Below, one piece after another: positions 43,053 to 52,907 of a DNA stretch of 64,000 nt. Numbering within the stretch: the first letter of the stretch is position 1; each line of letters opens with the position of its first letter. The stretch spans positions 124,001 to 188,000 of the forward strand of contig NZ_JAPEPJ010000003.1 in the NCBI RefSeq assembly GCF_026340255.1, given 5' to 3'. The notes under the pieces were generated by a model. The model worked only from the letters and a program-made list of their open reading frames with translations, was not told where the DNA came from and did not search any database. The translations under genes were made by a program, and so were the position numbers. Source of the DNA: Streptomyces sp. NBC_01408 (GTDB lineage: Bacteria > Actinomycetota > Actinomycetes > Streptomycetales > Streptomycetaceae).

Positions 43053-43772
43053 TCAGGGGGTCCGCGGGCGGGGTATGAGCGGCCAGGCCGCTTCGACGAC
43101 CGCCTCGGGGTCCACGGTGCGCCGCAGGTAGCTCTGGAGGGAGACCGACTGCTCGGCCGCCGCCCGCACCTGGAGCTCCTGGAGATCGGCCAGGGTCATC
43201 GCCCCGACGGGCCGGTGCCGCTCCCCCATGCGGCGCACCACCCGGGCGGCGGCCACCGCGTCGGCCCGCGCGTCGTGCGCGTCGTCGAGGGACACCCCGT
43301 AGTGCTCGCACAGCGCGTACAGGGCCCGCTTGCCCTTGCGGTACTTGTCCACGTGCTTGTCGATCACCAGCGGATCGATGACCGGCGAGGGTACGCCGCC
43401 CAGCCGCTCGCTGACCGTGGCGACCGCGTGCCGCCGGCACTCCCGGTCCAGCAGGGACAGGTCGTACCGCGCGTTCATCACCACCAGCGGCGTCCCGTGG
43501 CGCAGTCCCTCGGCGACGGCCCGCGCGATCTCCTCGACGGCGGCAGCCGCCGGCACGCCGTACGTGCGGGCGTGCTCCGTCGAGATGCCGTGGATCGCCG
43601 ACGCCTCCTCGGGTATCGCCACTCCGGGGTCGAGCAGCCAGGTCCGCTCCTGTGCGACCGTTCCGTCCGGGTCCAGCCGGACGACCGCCGCAGTGACGAT
43701 GCGGTCGCTCTCCACGTCGGTGCCCGTGGTCTCCAGGTCGAAGGCGGTCAGCGCTCCGCTGATCCAGCTCAT
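43053..43772 (-). CDS. DnaQ-like 3'-5' exonuclease
   Basis: This 239-residue protein has the DEDDh exonuclease motifs: FDLETTG (residues 11-17), VVMNARYDLSLLDRE (Exo II-type Asp) and HDARADAVAA (His-x4-Asp). The C-terminal 60 residues are an extra helical tail (LADLQELQVRAAAEQSVSLQ). It could be a proofreading-like or repair nuclease. Streptomyces carry several such proteins. The product converges with the oxidoreductase, 16 bp apart. Confidence 0.88.
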   Translation of the reverse strand: MSWISGALTAFDLETTGTDVESDRIVTAAVVRLDPDGTVAQERTWLLDPGVAIPEEASAIHGISTEHARTYGVPAAAAVEEIARAVAEGLRHGTPLVVMNARYDLSLLDRECRRHAVATVSERLGGVPSPVIDPLVIDKHVDKYRKGKRALYALCEHYGVSLDDAHDARADAVAAARVVRRMGERHRPVGAMTLADLQELQVRAAAEQSVSLQSYLRRTVDPEAVVEAAWPLIPRPRTP

Positions 43773-43936
43773 CGCGTCACCCCCCGACGCCCCCGGCCGC
43801 CCCAGGCCCCGTACGCCTCACCACCGTGCCAGTCCCCCATGCCCGCGCCCTTCCCCCCGTACCCGTACCGTTCGGTCAACGGCTTTCAGCCTGCCACGGG
43901 GCACTGACAAGCCGGACCACGCCCCCCGTGACCCCG

Positions 43937-45211
43937 TCAGGACACCGGCCGGGAGTCCTCCCACACCGACTCGAACTCCTCGCGGTAGGTCGTGAACAGC
44001 CCGTGGTCCGCGTCCTTCGGTACGCCGCGGCCCCCGCCGCGCAGCACCAGCACCGGCGCCTCCATGCCCCGCGCCCGGCGCAGGTACGACTGCACCACCG
44101 CGATGCCCGAGGACTCCCCCTCCACCAGGTAGGCGGTGAAGCGCGGGGTCTCGTCGAAGACGTGGATGTCGAAGCGCGAGGGATCCCGCAGCCCCGCGCG
44201 CACCCGCCGCACGTGCAGGATGTTCATCTCCACCGATCGGCTCAGCTCGCCCTTGCGCAGCCCCAGCTCCCGCTCGCGGCGCTTGACCGCACTGCTCGCC
44301 GGGTTCAGGAACAGCAGCCGGACCCGGCAGCCGGCCTCCGAGAGCCGGACGAGTCTTCGCCCCGAGAAGTTCTGGACCAGCAGGTTCAGGCCTATGCCGA
44401 TGGCGTCGAGGCGCCGCGCGCCGCCGAAGAGGTCCTCCGCCGGGAGCTGCCGCTGGAGCCGCACCCGGTCCGGGTGGACCGAGATGACGTCCGCGTACCG
44501 GTCGCCCACCAGGTCCTCGACGGCGTCGATGGGCAGCCGGTCCGCCGACGGGCTGCCCGCGCCTCCGCCCAGCACCTCCAGCAGCCGCGCCGAGGCCCGC
44601 TCGGCCTGCTCCAGCACGGCGCGCGACAGCGCCCGGTTGCGGGAGACGACGTTGCGGGTGACCTCCAGCTCGTCGAGGGCCTGCTCGATCTCCCGCCGGT
44701 CGTCGAAGTACGGTTCGAAGCAGGGCCAGTGCTGGACCATCAGCTCCCGCAGCTGCGGGAGCGTCAGGAAGCTCAGCACGTTGTCGTCGGCGGAATCGAG
44801 CAGGTAGCCCTTTCGCCGGCTGACCTCGCGCACGGCCACGGCCCGCTGCACCCACTCCTGCCCGGCGGGACCCGCGGCGGCGACCACCCAGTCGCCCCCG
44901 CCGTGCACCGGCTCGTAGACCGGCCGCAGCACGGCCCCGACCACGGCCCGCAGCCGCTGTTCGATCAGATTGAGCCAGATGTAGGCCCGGCCGGCCCGCT
45001 GCGCCCGGGTCCGGACCTCGCTCCAGGCGTCCGCGCCCCAGTCCAGTTCGACCCCGGTCCGTGCGCCCGCGGCGCCCCCGGCCGTCGCCGGCCCGCCCGC
45101 CAGGGAGACCGCTCCGGCCGGAACTCCCCCGGAGACACCTCCTGGGGCGTCCGCCGGGCCGCCCTCGTGACCGCTGTCACCAGGGGGCAGCTCCAGACCT
45201 CCCGAGCTCAC
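43937..45211 (-). CDS. HEPN-like protein with DUF5919-like C-terminus
   Basis: This 424-residue cytoplasmic protein has a disordered Gly/Pro-rich N-terminus (about 70 residues), then a helical domain (IWLNLIEQRLRAVVGAVLRP, CFEPYFDDRREIEQALDELE, VTRNVVSRNRALSRAVLEQA) with the RNxxSR-like arrangement that suggests a Swt1-type HEPN fold. The C-terminal half (RLVRLSEAGCRVRLLFLNPA, FDIHVFDETPRFTAYLVEGE) resembles the DUF5919/phospholipase-D-like module seen with regulators. The exact role is unknown. GTG 45211 is the likely start, behind GAAGGCGG. Divergent from glgX with a 285-bp gap in which I see no further gene. Confidence 0.7.
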   Translation of the reverse strand: MSSGGLELPPGDSGHEGGPADAPGGVSGGVPAGAVSLAGGPATAGGAAGARTGVELDWGADAWSEVRTRAQRAGRAYIWLNLIEQRLRAVVGAVLRPVYEPVHGGGDWVVAAAGPAGQEWVQRAVAVREVSRRKGYLLDSADDNVLSFLTLPQLRELMVQHWPCFEPYFDDRREIEQALDELEVTRNVVSRNRALSRAVLEQAERASARLLEVLGGGAGSPSADRLPIDAVEDLVGDRYADVISVHPDRVRLQRQLPAEDLFGGARRLDAIGIGLNLLVQNFSGRRLVRLSEAGCRVRLLFLNPASSAVKRRERELGLRKGELSRSVEMNILHVRRVRAGLRDPSRFDIHVFDETPRFTAYLVEGESSGIAVVQSYLRRARGMEAPVLVLRGGGRGVPKDADHGLFTTYREEFESVWEDSRPVS

Positions 45212-45496
45212 CCGTGCACCGCCTTCTGCGTCTGGACGCCCGTCTCCAGTGATCACGGAAGGGTACTCCGCGCGCGCGTCCCGGTGCAGCCCGATGGCCC
45301 GTACACCGGCTGTCCGTTGACCCATTATCCGATGCCCAGACAGTCCGCTGACCCGCATATCAGCTCTCCGGGTCACCCGGCAGGAGCATTGCAAGTCCAC
45401 GCGTGGGGCCCCTCTTTCGGGGAAGATCTGGCAGGGACGTGGTCCACGCCGGATCAGCCGGGACATCCTCCGACACCGAGGGAAGAGTCGTTGTCT

Positions 45497-47611
45497 ATGC
45501 AGGTCTGGCCGGGGCAGGCGTATCCGCTCGGCGCCACTTACGACGGCGCGGGCACCAATTTCGCGGTCTACTCCGAGGCCGCCCGACGCATCGAGCTGTG
45601 TCTCCTGCACGACGACGGCTCGGAGACGGCCGTCGAGCTGCGCGAGACGGACGCCTTCGTCCGGCACGCCTACCTGCCCGGCGTCATGCCGGGCCAGCGC
45701 TACGGATTCCGCGTCCACGGCCCCTACGAGCCCGAGCGGGGCATGCGGTGCAACGCGGCGAAGCTGCTGCTGGACCCGTACGCGCGGGCGGTCAGCGGCC
45801 GCGTCGACTGGAGCGAGGCGGTGTACGGCTACCACTTCGGCCGGCCCGACTCGCGCAACGACCTGGACTCGGCCCCGCACACGATGAGCTCGGTCGTGGT
45901 CAACCCGTACTTCGACTGGGCCAACGACCGGCCGCCGCGTCACGAGTACCACCACACCGTGCTCTACGAGGCGCACGTCAAGGGTCTGACCATGCACCAT
46001 CCGGACCTCCCGGAGGAGCTGCGCGGCACGTACGGGGCGCTCGCGCACCCGGCGGTCATCGGGCACCTCGTCAAGCTCGGGGTGACGGCGCTGGAGCTGA
46101 TGCCGGTGCACCAGTTCGTCAACGACCACCGGCTCGTCAACGACGGCCTGAGCAACTACTGGGGCTACAACACCATCGGTTTCTTCGCCCCGCACAACGG
46201 CTACGCCTCGGGCGACCGGGGCCAGCAGGTGCTGGAGTTCAAGTCCGCGGTCCGGGCCCTGCACGAGGCGGGCATCGAGGTGATCCTGGACGTGGTCTAC
46301 AACCACACGGCCGAGGGCAACCACCTGGGCCCGACGCTGTCCTTCCGCGGGCTGGACAACGCCTCGTACTACCGGCTGTCGGACAACATGCGGCACTACA
46401 CCGACACGACCGGCACCGGGAACTCGCTCCTGATGCGCTCCCCCCACGTGCTCCAGCTGATCATGGACTCGCTGCGCTACTGGGTCACCGAGATGCACGT
46501 GGACGGCTTCCGCTTCGATCTGGCGGCGACGCTGGCCCGCCAGTTCCACGAGGTGGACCGGCTGTCCTCGTTCTTCGACCTGGTGCAGCAGGATCCGGTG
46601 GTCAGCCAGGTGAAGCTGATCGCCGAGCCCTGGGACCTGGGCGAGGGCGGCTACCAGGTGGGCAACTTCCCGCCGCTGTGGACCGAGTGGAACGGCAAGT
46701 ACCGGGACACCGTACGGGACTTGTGGCGCGGGCAGCCGCGCACGCTGGCGGAGTTCGCGGGCCGGCTCACCGGCTCCTCGGACCTGTACCAGGACGACGG
46801 GCGGCGCCCGCTGGCGTCCATCAACTTCACCACCTGCCACGACGGTTTCACCCTCCACGACCTCGTCTCGTATGACGAGAAGCACAACGAGGCCAACCGG
46901 GAGGGCAATCGGGACGGCGAGAGCCACAACCGGTCCTGGAACTGCGGGGCGGAGGGGCCGACGGAGGATCCGGAGATCCTGGAGCTGCGGGCCCGCCAGA
47001 TGCGCAACTTCATCGCCACGCTGATGCTGTCGCAGGGGGTGCCGATGCTCAGCCACGGCGACGAGTTCGCCCGCACCCAGGGCGGCAACAACAACGCGTA
47101 CTGCCAGGACAACGAACTGTCGTGGGTGCGCTGGCCCGAGCCGGGCAAACCGGCGCCCTCGCTGCTGGAGTTCACCCGGCAGATGGTGTGGCTGCGGCGC
47201 GACCACCCGGTCTTCCGGCGGCGCCGGTTCTTCCACGGCCGGCCGGTGGAGGGCACGCACGACGAGCTCTCGGACATCGCCTGGTTCACCCCGCACGGCG
47301 AGGAGATGCGGGCCCGCGACTGGCAGGCGCAGCACGCGCGGTCGCTGACGGTGTTCCTCAACGGGGAGGCGATCTCCGAGCCCGGCACCCGCGGGGAGCG
47401 GATCACCGACGACTCGTTCCTGCTGATGTTCAACGCGGGCGCCGATCCGCAGGACTTCACGGTCCCGGCGGGGCACGGGGCCGAGTGGCGCCTGGTCGTG
47501 GACACGGCGCGGGCGGACGTACTGCCACCCGGCACCGGGCCGCAGTACGCGGCCGGGGACCGGGTGGCTCTGACGGGGCGGTGTCTGGTGGTGCTTCAGC
47601 GCCCGGCGTAG
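45497..47611 (+). CDS. glgX: Glycogen debranching enzyme
   Basis: This 704-residue GH13 isoamylase-type enzyme cleaves alpha-1,6 branches of glycogen. Seen: an N-terminal CBM48 domain (YPLGATYDGAGTNFAVYSEA), VILDVVYNHTAEG, the nucleophile motif DGFRFDLAAT, the acid/base LIAEPWDLGEGGYQVG and the third Asp site NFTTCHDGFTLHDLVSYDEK. The product feeds linear maltodextrins to TreY downstream. ATG 45497 lies 9 nt after GGAAGAG. TTG 45491 is an equally plausible start. The 3' end overlaps the convergent MFS gene by 16 bp. Confidence 0.95.
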   Translation: MQVWPGQAYPLGATYDGAGTNFAVYSEAARRIELCLLHDDGSETAVELRETDAFVRHAYLPGVMPGQRYGFRVHGPYEPERGMRCNAAKLLLDPYARAVSGRVDWSEAVYGYHFGRPDSRNDLDSAPHTMSSVVVNPYFDWANDRPPRHEYHHTVLYEAHVKGLTMHHPDLPEELRGTYGALAHPAVIGHLVKLGVTALELMPVHQFVNDHRLVNDGLSNYWGYNTIGFFAPHNGYASGDRGQQVLEFKSAVRALHEAGIEVILDVVYNHTAEGNHLGPTLSFRGLDNASYYRLSDNMRHYTDTTGTGNSLLMRSPHVLQLIMDSLRYWVTEMHVDGFRFDLAATLARQFHEVDRLSSFFDLVQQDPVVSQVKLIAEPWDLGEGGYQVGNFPPLWTEWNGKYRDTVRDLWRGQPRTLAEFAGRLTGSSDLYQDDGRRPLASINFTTCHDGFTLHDLVSYDEKHNEANREGNRDGESHNRSWNCGAEGPTEDPEILELRARQMRNFIATLMLSQGVPMLSHGDEFARTQGGNNNAYCQDNELSWVRWPEPGKPAPSLLEFTRQMVWLRRDHPVFRRRRFFHGRPVEGTHDELSDIAWFTPHGEEMRARDWQAQHARSLTVFLNGEAISEPGTRGERITDDSFLLMFNAGADPQDFTVPAGHGAEWRLVVDTARADVLPPGTGPQYAAGDRVALTGRCLVVLQRPA

Positions 47612-48915
47612 GCGGTGCTCCCGCCCGCTGCCGGGGAGGCCTTCGGTGGCGCCGGGACGAAGGCACTGCCGTGCCTGCGGTCGGCGGGCACCCGGGTGAC
47701 GAGGGCGAGGGCCAGGCACAGTGCGGCGGCGCCGACGGCCACGGCGAAGGCCCCGGCGGGCCCGTACCACTCGGCGAGGCGGCCGGAGACGGCGAGGGCG
47801 ATGGCCTGCCCGGCGACCAGGGAGCTGGCGGCGAAGGCCATCGACTCGGCGAGCCGGGCCGGTTCCACGGCCCGCTCGGTGAGGGCGAAGGCGGTGATCA
47901 GGTGCGGGGCGTAGGCGGCCCCGAGGACGGTGACGACCGCGTACAGCGGCCACAGGGCCTCGGTGAACAGCAGCGGCACCGAGAGCACCAGCGCGGCCGC
48001 GGTGGCCACCCGCCAGCGCAGGCGCAGGCCGAAGCGCGCGGGCAGCGCGCCGAGGGCGAGGCCTACGGCGGCACTGACCACGCCCATGGCGGCGTACACG
48101 ATCCCGGCCTGTCCGGGGACGCCCAACTGGGCGGTGAGGGCGGCGATCCCGGCCTGGCAGGCGCCGAACATGGCGCCCTGCAGGGCGAGGGAGCCGCGGA
48201 CGGCGTGGACCACCGCGGGCTGGCGGGCGCGGCCCTGGCCGCCCCGCGCCCGCTTGCCCCGCGCCCGCTCGCCGCGCGGCGGCGCCGGGGACCCGGCCGT
48301 GACGGCGGCGGTCGGGTGCAGGGCGTAGGCGCTGGCGAAGACGGCGACGAGGGCGGCCGCGCCGCCGAGGGCGAAGGCCGGGTGCGCGACGAGCGCAGCG
48401 AGTCCGACGAGGGCGGGTCCGAAGACGAACGAGACCTCGTCCAGGGTGCCTTCGAGCGAGTGGACGGCGCCGACCACGCTCTCGTCGGCCCGGGCGCGGT
48501 GCGCCAGCGCGACGGAACGGGTCCGGGCGAGGGGTCCGATCAGCGGCACGGAGGCGCCGGTGGCGGCGCCGATCGCGGCGAGCGGGACGCTGTCGAGGCC
48601 CGCGAGGGCCCCGGTGACGAGGGCGGCGGTGGCGACGGCGTTGACCGCGGCTGCGGTCAGGACGACGGGCCGCTGCCCGTGGCGGTCGGCGAGCCGGCCC
48701 AGGACGGGTCCGAAGACCACCTGGCCGGCCGAGAGGGTGCCGCCCACTATGCCGGCGGTGGCGAGGGAGCCGCTGGTCTGGGCAACGAGCAGGACGCTCC
48801 CGAACTGGGACATCGCGACGGGCAGTCGGGCGAAGAACGAGATGAGGGGGAGTAGGGGCCCGGTCAGGGCGATGACTCTTCGATAGGTGTTGACGGTTCC
48901 AACCACTTGAGGCAC
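47596..48915 (-). CDS. MFS transporter
   Basis: This 439-residue integral membrane protein has about 12 hydrophobic segments, the MFS motif A-like GRLADRHGQRPVVL after TM2 and a long basic cytoplasmic loop (PPRGERARGKRARGGQGRAR) between the two halves. It is probably an exporter of unknown substrate. The start GTG 48915 has no clear ribosome site. A later GTG is possible. The end is convergent with glgX. Confidence 0.85.
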   Translation of the reverse strand: MPQVVGTVNTYRRVIALTGPLLPLISFFARLPVAMSQFGSVLLVAQTSGSLATAGIVGGTLSAGQVVFGPVLGRLADRHGQRPVVLTAAAVNAVATAALVTGALAGLDSVPLAAIGAATGASVPLIGPLARTRSVALAHRARADESVVGAVHSLEGTLDEVSFVFGPALVGLAALVAHPAFALGGAAALVAVFASAYALHPTAAVTAGSPAPPRGERARGKRARGGQGRARQPAVVHAVRGSLALQGAMFGACQAGIAALTAQLGVPGQAGIVYAAMGVVSAAVGLALGALPARFGLRLRWRVATAAALVLSVPLLFTEALWPLYAVVTVLGAAYAPHLITAFALTERAVEPARLAESMAFAASSLVAGQAIALAVSGRLAEWYGPAGAFAVAVGAAALCLALALVTRVPADRRHGSAFVPAPPKASPAAGGSTAYAGR

Positions 48916-48988
48916 CTTAACCCGGTGCAGTCACCCGGATGCATTGGGTCATGGCACGGAATCCGGCAGGCTGGGTACGTACGTTCTC

Positions 48989-51283
48989 ATGAGCCAGCCG
49001 CTGTCACGCATGCAACCGGAAACTGATGTTCCGACACCTGTCACTCCGGCGTCGACCTACCGCCTCCAGCTCGGTCCCGAGTTCTCCTTCGCGGCGGCCG
49101 GGGCGGCCGTACCGCACCTGGCCTCCCTCGGCGTGTCACACCTGCACCTCTCCCCCGTACTGGAGGCGGTGCCCGGCTCGGCCCACGGGTACGACGTCAC
49201 CGACCACTCCCGGGTCAGGGCCGAGCTCGGCGGCGAGGAGGGCCTGCGGGAGCTGGCCCGCCTCGCCCGGGCGCACGGGCTCGGACTGGTGCTCGACATC
49301 GTGCCCAACCACATGGCGGTACCGACGCCGCTGCGGCTGAACCGGCCCCTGTGGGAGGTGCTGCGGCACGGGCCGGACTCCCCGTACGCCCGGTGGTTCG
49401 ACATCGACTGGGAGGCGGGCGGCGGACAGCTGCTGCTGCCGGTGCTCGCCGGCCCGGTGGACTCCTGCGCGCTGGAGGCCGACGGGGAGGTCCTGCGGTA
49501 CGGGGAGCAGGAGTTCCCGCTGCGCGAAGGGACCGGCGGACTGGAGCTGCCCGAGCTGCTGGCCGCGCAGTGGTACCGCCCGGCCTGGTGGCGGGAGGCC
49601 CGTACCGACCTCAACTACCGGCGGTTCTTCACCATTTCGGAGCTGATCGGGGTGCGGGTGGAGGACCCGGAGGTGTTCACGGCCACCCATGCGAAGGTGC
49701 TGGAACTGGTCCGCGACGGGGTCGTGGAGGGCCTGCGGATCGACCACGTGGACGGTCTGGCCGATCCGCGGGAGTACCTGCGGCGGCTGCGGGCCGCGGC
49801 CGGCGAGGGCTGCTGGGTGGTGGTGGAGAAGATCCTGGCCGGGCACGAACGACTGCCTCCCTCCTGGCCGGTGGCGGGAACCACCGGGTACGACGCGCTG
49901 CACCGGGTGGACGGGGTGTTCACGGACCCGCACGGCGCCGCCGAACTGGCGCTGCGCTACGCGGAGCAGACCGGGACCCCGCAGTGGGAGCGGACCGCCG
50001 AGGCAAGCGCCCGCGAGGTGCTGACCTGCGACCTGGCCGCCGAACTGGCTACGCTGGAGCGGCTGGCCGGACCGGAACTGAAGGCAGCCGTCACGGAGTT
50101 GCTGGTCTCCTACCCCGTCTACCGGCCCTACCCCGGCGACCCGGAGCCCGCGCCACAGGCCCTGGAGCGGGCCGCCGCGGTGGCGGGATCGGCCGCGGTG
50201 GCGGGCGTACGGGAACTGCTGCTGCGGGACCCCTCCTTCGCCGCCCGCTTCGCCCAGACCTCGGCGGCCCTGCGCGCCAAGTCCCTGGAGGACCGGGCCT
50301 TCTACCGGTACGCGCCCCTGCTGTCGGCCACCGAGGTCGGCGGGGATCCCGGCCGCCCGGCCGTACCCCCGCGGGAGTTCCACGCCTACTGCGCCGCGCT
50401 CGAACGGGACTGGCCCGGCTCCGGGACGGTGCTCTCGACGCACGACACCAAACGCAGCGCCGACGTCCGGGCCCGCATCGCGGTGCTCTCGCAGGCCCCG
50501 CACCTCATGGACCCTGCCGCCGGCCCGGATGCCCAGCTCGCCTGGGTGGCCCGGCAGACCGCGCTGGGCCTCGGCGAGGTCCCGCAGGCCGCGCCCCGGC
50601 TGGCCGGAGCCCTGCTCAAGGCGGTCCGCGAGGCAGCCCTGCGCACCAGCTGGACCGAGCCCGACGAGGCCTACGAGGCGACCGTCGCCGGGTACGCCCC
50701 GCGCCCCCTCGACCTGCCGCCCGAGCTCGCGGAGGCGGCCCGCGCCAACCTCCTCGGCATGGCCCTGCTGCACCTGGCGATGCCCGGGGTCCCCGAGGTC
50801 TACCAGGGCGCCGAGACGGAGTACCGGGCCCTGGTCGACCCGGACAACCGCCGCCCGGCCGAGTTCCCGCGCCGGGCGCTGGCCCGGCTGGACGCGGGGG
50901 CCGCGCCCCGGGACCCGGCCGAGGAGAAGCTGGCCCTGACCGCCGCCCTGCTGCGGCTGCGCCGGAACCGGCCCGGCCTGTTCACCGGCTACGCCCCCCT
51001 GACCGCCCGGGGCCCGGCCGCGGAGCACTGCCTGGCCTTCGCCCGCCCGCCGGGGCTGGTCGCGGTGGCCACGCGGCTCTCGCACCGGCTGGCCGGGGCG
51101 GGGGGCTGGCGGGACACCGTCCTGCCGCTGCCGCCCGGACGGTGGACGCCGCTGCCGGTGGCCGACGGCGCGCACGGGCTGCACGGGTCGCGCGGCGCGC
51201 ACGGGGCCTCGTACGAGGGCGAGGTGCCGCTGGCCGGACTGCTCGACGCCCTGCCCGTCGGGGTCCTGCTCCGCGACGACTAG
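48989..51283 (+). CDS. treY: Maltooligosyltrehalose synthase
   Basis: This 764-residue GH13 enzyme converts the reducing end of maltodextrins to a trehalosyl unit. Seen: STYRLQLGPEFSFAAAGAAV at the N-terminus, LVLDIVPNHMAV, the nucleophile region GLRIDHVDGLADPREYLRRL, VVVEKILAGHERLP (acid/base Glu) and GTVLSTHDTKRSADVRAR. TreZ at 54090 completes the pathway. I chose ATG 48989. A -10-like TACGTT at 48980-48985 suggests a nearly leaderless message. Confidence 0.94.
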   Translation: MSQPLSRMQPETDVPTPVTPASTYRLQLGPEFSFAAAGAAVPHLASLGVSHLHLSPVLEAVPGSAHGYDVTDHSRVRAELGGEEGLRELARLARAHGLGLVLDIVPNHMAVPTPLRLNRPLWEVLRHGPDSPYARWFDIDWEAGGGQLLLPVLAGPVDSCALEADGEVLRYGEQEFPLREGTGGLELPELLAAQWYRPAWWREARTDLNYRRFFTISELIGVRVEDPEVFTATHAKVLELVRDGVVEGLRIDHVDGLADPREYLRRLRAAAGEGCWVVVEKILAGHERLPPSWPVAGTTGYDALHRVDGVFTDPHGAAELALRYAEQTGTPQWERTAEASAREVLTCDLAAELATLERLAGPELKAAVTELLVSYPVYRPYPGDPEPAPQALERAAAVAGSAAVAGVRELLLRDPSFAARFAQTSAALRAKSLEDRAFYRYAPLLSATEVGGDPGRPAVPPREFHAYCAALERDWPGSGTVLSTHDTKRSADVRARIAVLSQAPHLMDPAAGPDAQLAWVARQTALGLGEVPQAAPRLAGALLKAVREAALRTSWTEPDEAYEATVAGYAPRPLDLPPELAEAARANLLGMALLHLAMPGVPEVYQGAETEYRALVDPDNRRPAEFPRRALARLDAGAAPRDPAEEKLALTAALLRLRRNRPGLFTGYAPLTARGPAAEHCLAFARPPGLVAVATRLSHRLAGAGGWRDTVLPLPPGRWTPLPVADGAHGLHGSRGAHGASYEGEVPLAGLLDALPVGVLLRDD

Positions 51284-51488
51284 GGGGTGTCCGGGGGACG
51301 GGTCGGGGGAGAGCAGCGCGCAGTCCTCGCCGACCGCGCCCCGGACCATTTGGCCGGGGCGAGGACGATCAGGCCGGGCGAGGCGTTGGCCAGGGGATTC
51401 CAGGTGGGTCGCGGGAACTGCGGAGCCCGCGGAGCAGTAGGCGGTGTGCGCGGCGGGCATGGCATCCCTTGTGACTCTCCTCCGCGAC

Positions 51489-52907
51489 ATGTGCTATCCC
51501 ACCCCTCATGAACTCGCCCTGGCCGCCCGCGCCCTGGCGGACGAACACCCCGGCCTGGTCCGGCTGCGGCAGGCCGGAACCTCCCGGGGCGGGCAGCCGC
51601 TCTGGGTGCTGTCCGTCGCCGCCGCCGACGCCGCGGTCAACGGCCTGCCCGGGCAAGGGCAGGCGCGGGGCCAGGCGCAAGGGCACGGGCACGGGGCCGG
51701 ACGCAATGTCCTGGTCGTCGCCGGGGCCCACGCGAACGAGCCCGTCGGCGGGGCCACCGCACTGTCCCTGGCCCGCCGGCTCATCCACGACCCGGCGCCG
51801 CGCGCCGGCTGCGGCTGGCACTTCCTGCTCTGCGCCGACCCGGACGGCGCGGCCCTGCACCGCACGCCCCGCCCCTATTCGCTGCTCGACTACCACCGCA
51901 ACTTCTTCCGGCCCCCCGGGCCCGAACAGCCGGAGTGGGCGCCGTCTTTACTGCCCCCGGACCGGCTGCCGCCCGAGACCCTGGCCCTGACCGCCCTCAT
52001 CGACGAGCTGCGGCCCGTCCTCCAGGTGTCCCTGCACGCGACGGACCTCGGCGGGTCCTGGGTGCAGCTGACCCGCGACATACCCGGCCTCGCCGAGCCC
52101 TTCGCGAAATCGGCCGCGGAACTGCGCATCCCGGTGGAGACCGGCGCCTCGGACGCGGCCGGCTGGCCCTCCCCCGGGCCCGGGATCTACGTGATCCCGG
52201 AGCCGGGGAGCGAGGCCGCCGGAGCCTTCCACCCGGAGGACACCCGGCTCAGCACCTGGTACCACGCCCACCGGTACGCCGGTACCACCGCCATCGTCGA
52301 GGTCCCCATGTGGGCCTCCGACCTGGTGGACGATCCCGCCCCGCACCCCGACCCGCGCGGCGCCCTGCGCGTTCTGGCCGGCCGGCTCACCGAGGACGCC
52401 GCGCTGGTGGCCGGGGTGCGGGAGCTGATCCGGGGCGCCGAGCCGCCGCCGCACCGGGACCCCGACGCGGCGCCGCTGCTGCGCGCGGTGGACTGGACGC
52501 TCGCGCTGATCCCCCGGATCGCCCTGGAGTGGAGCGGCCGCGGAGCGCCCGCGGAGGCCACGGCCGCGTACATCGCCGGGATCGACGCCTTCGGGCGCCG
52601 CCTGTCGCTGCGCGCCGCCGCGATGCTGCTACGGGTGCTGCGGACGCGGGGCCATCCGGCGGCGCCCACGCTCGACCGGCTCGTCACCGGCTGGTGCGAG
52701 GGGTTCACGGCCCGGTTCCAGGCGCGCTGGGTGCCCGTGGCCACCCAGGTGGAACACCAGTCCCGGACGGTGCTGGCCGCGTACGCGCGCCTCGTGGATC
52801 CCGAGCCCGGTCCCGGGACCCGGCCCCCGGGACCGGCCCCGGCGGAACCACAGGCCGCGGCCCCGCCGGCCGTTCAGGACGCGGCCGGGCCCACGGCCAG
52901 ACCGTAA
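51489..52907 (+). CDS. M14-type zinc carboxypeptidase
   Basis: This is an about 472-residue metallopeptidase. The zinc ligands are visible as AGAHANEPVGG (His-x-x-Glu) near residue 82 and VSLHATDLGG (second His), and the catalytic Glu as AIVEVPMW. There is no signal peptide, so action is cytoplasmic, unusual for classical carboxypeptidases but common in this actinobacterial group. The start is uncertain: ATG 51489, ATG 51459 and GTG 51444 are all in frame and none has a strong ribosome site. The last 45 residues are Pro/Ala-rich. The 3' end overlaps the convergent acetyltransferase by 34 bp. Confidence 0.82.
   Translation: MCYPTPHELALAARALADEHPGLVRLRQAGTSRGGQPLWVLSVAAADAAVNGLPGQGQARGQAQGHGHGAGRNVLVVAGAHANEPVGGATALSLARRLIHDPAPRAGCGWHFLLCADPDGAALHRTPRPYSLLDYHRNFFRPPGPEQPEWAPSLLPPDRLPPETLALTALIDELRPVLQVSLHATDLGGSWVQLTRDIPGLAEPFAKSAAELRIPVETGASDAAGWPSPGPGIYVIPEPGSEAAGAFHPEDTRLSTWYHAHRYAGTTAIVEVPMWASDLVDDPAPHPDPRGALRVLAGRLTEDAALVAGVRELIRGAEPPPHRDPDAAPLLRAVDWTLALIPRIALEWSGRGAPAEATAAYIAGIDAFGRRLSLRAAAMLLRVLRTRGHPAAPTLDRLVTGWCEGFTARFQARWVPVATQVEHQSRTVLAAYARLVDPEPGPGTRPPGPAPAEPQAAAPPAVQDAAGPTARP

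Noticed and set aside
43937..47953. 1338-codon minus frame joining the HEPN-like gene to antisense of glgX
   Set aside because: Only the part below 45211 is protein-like. The upstream extension is antisense of glgX.
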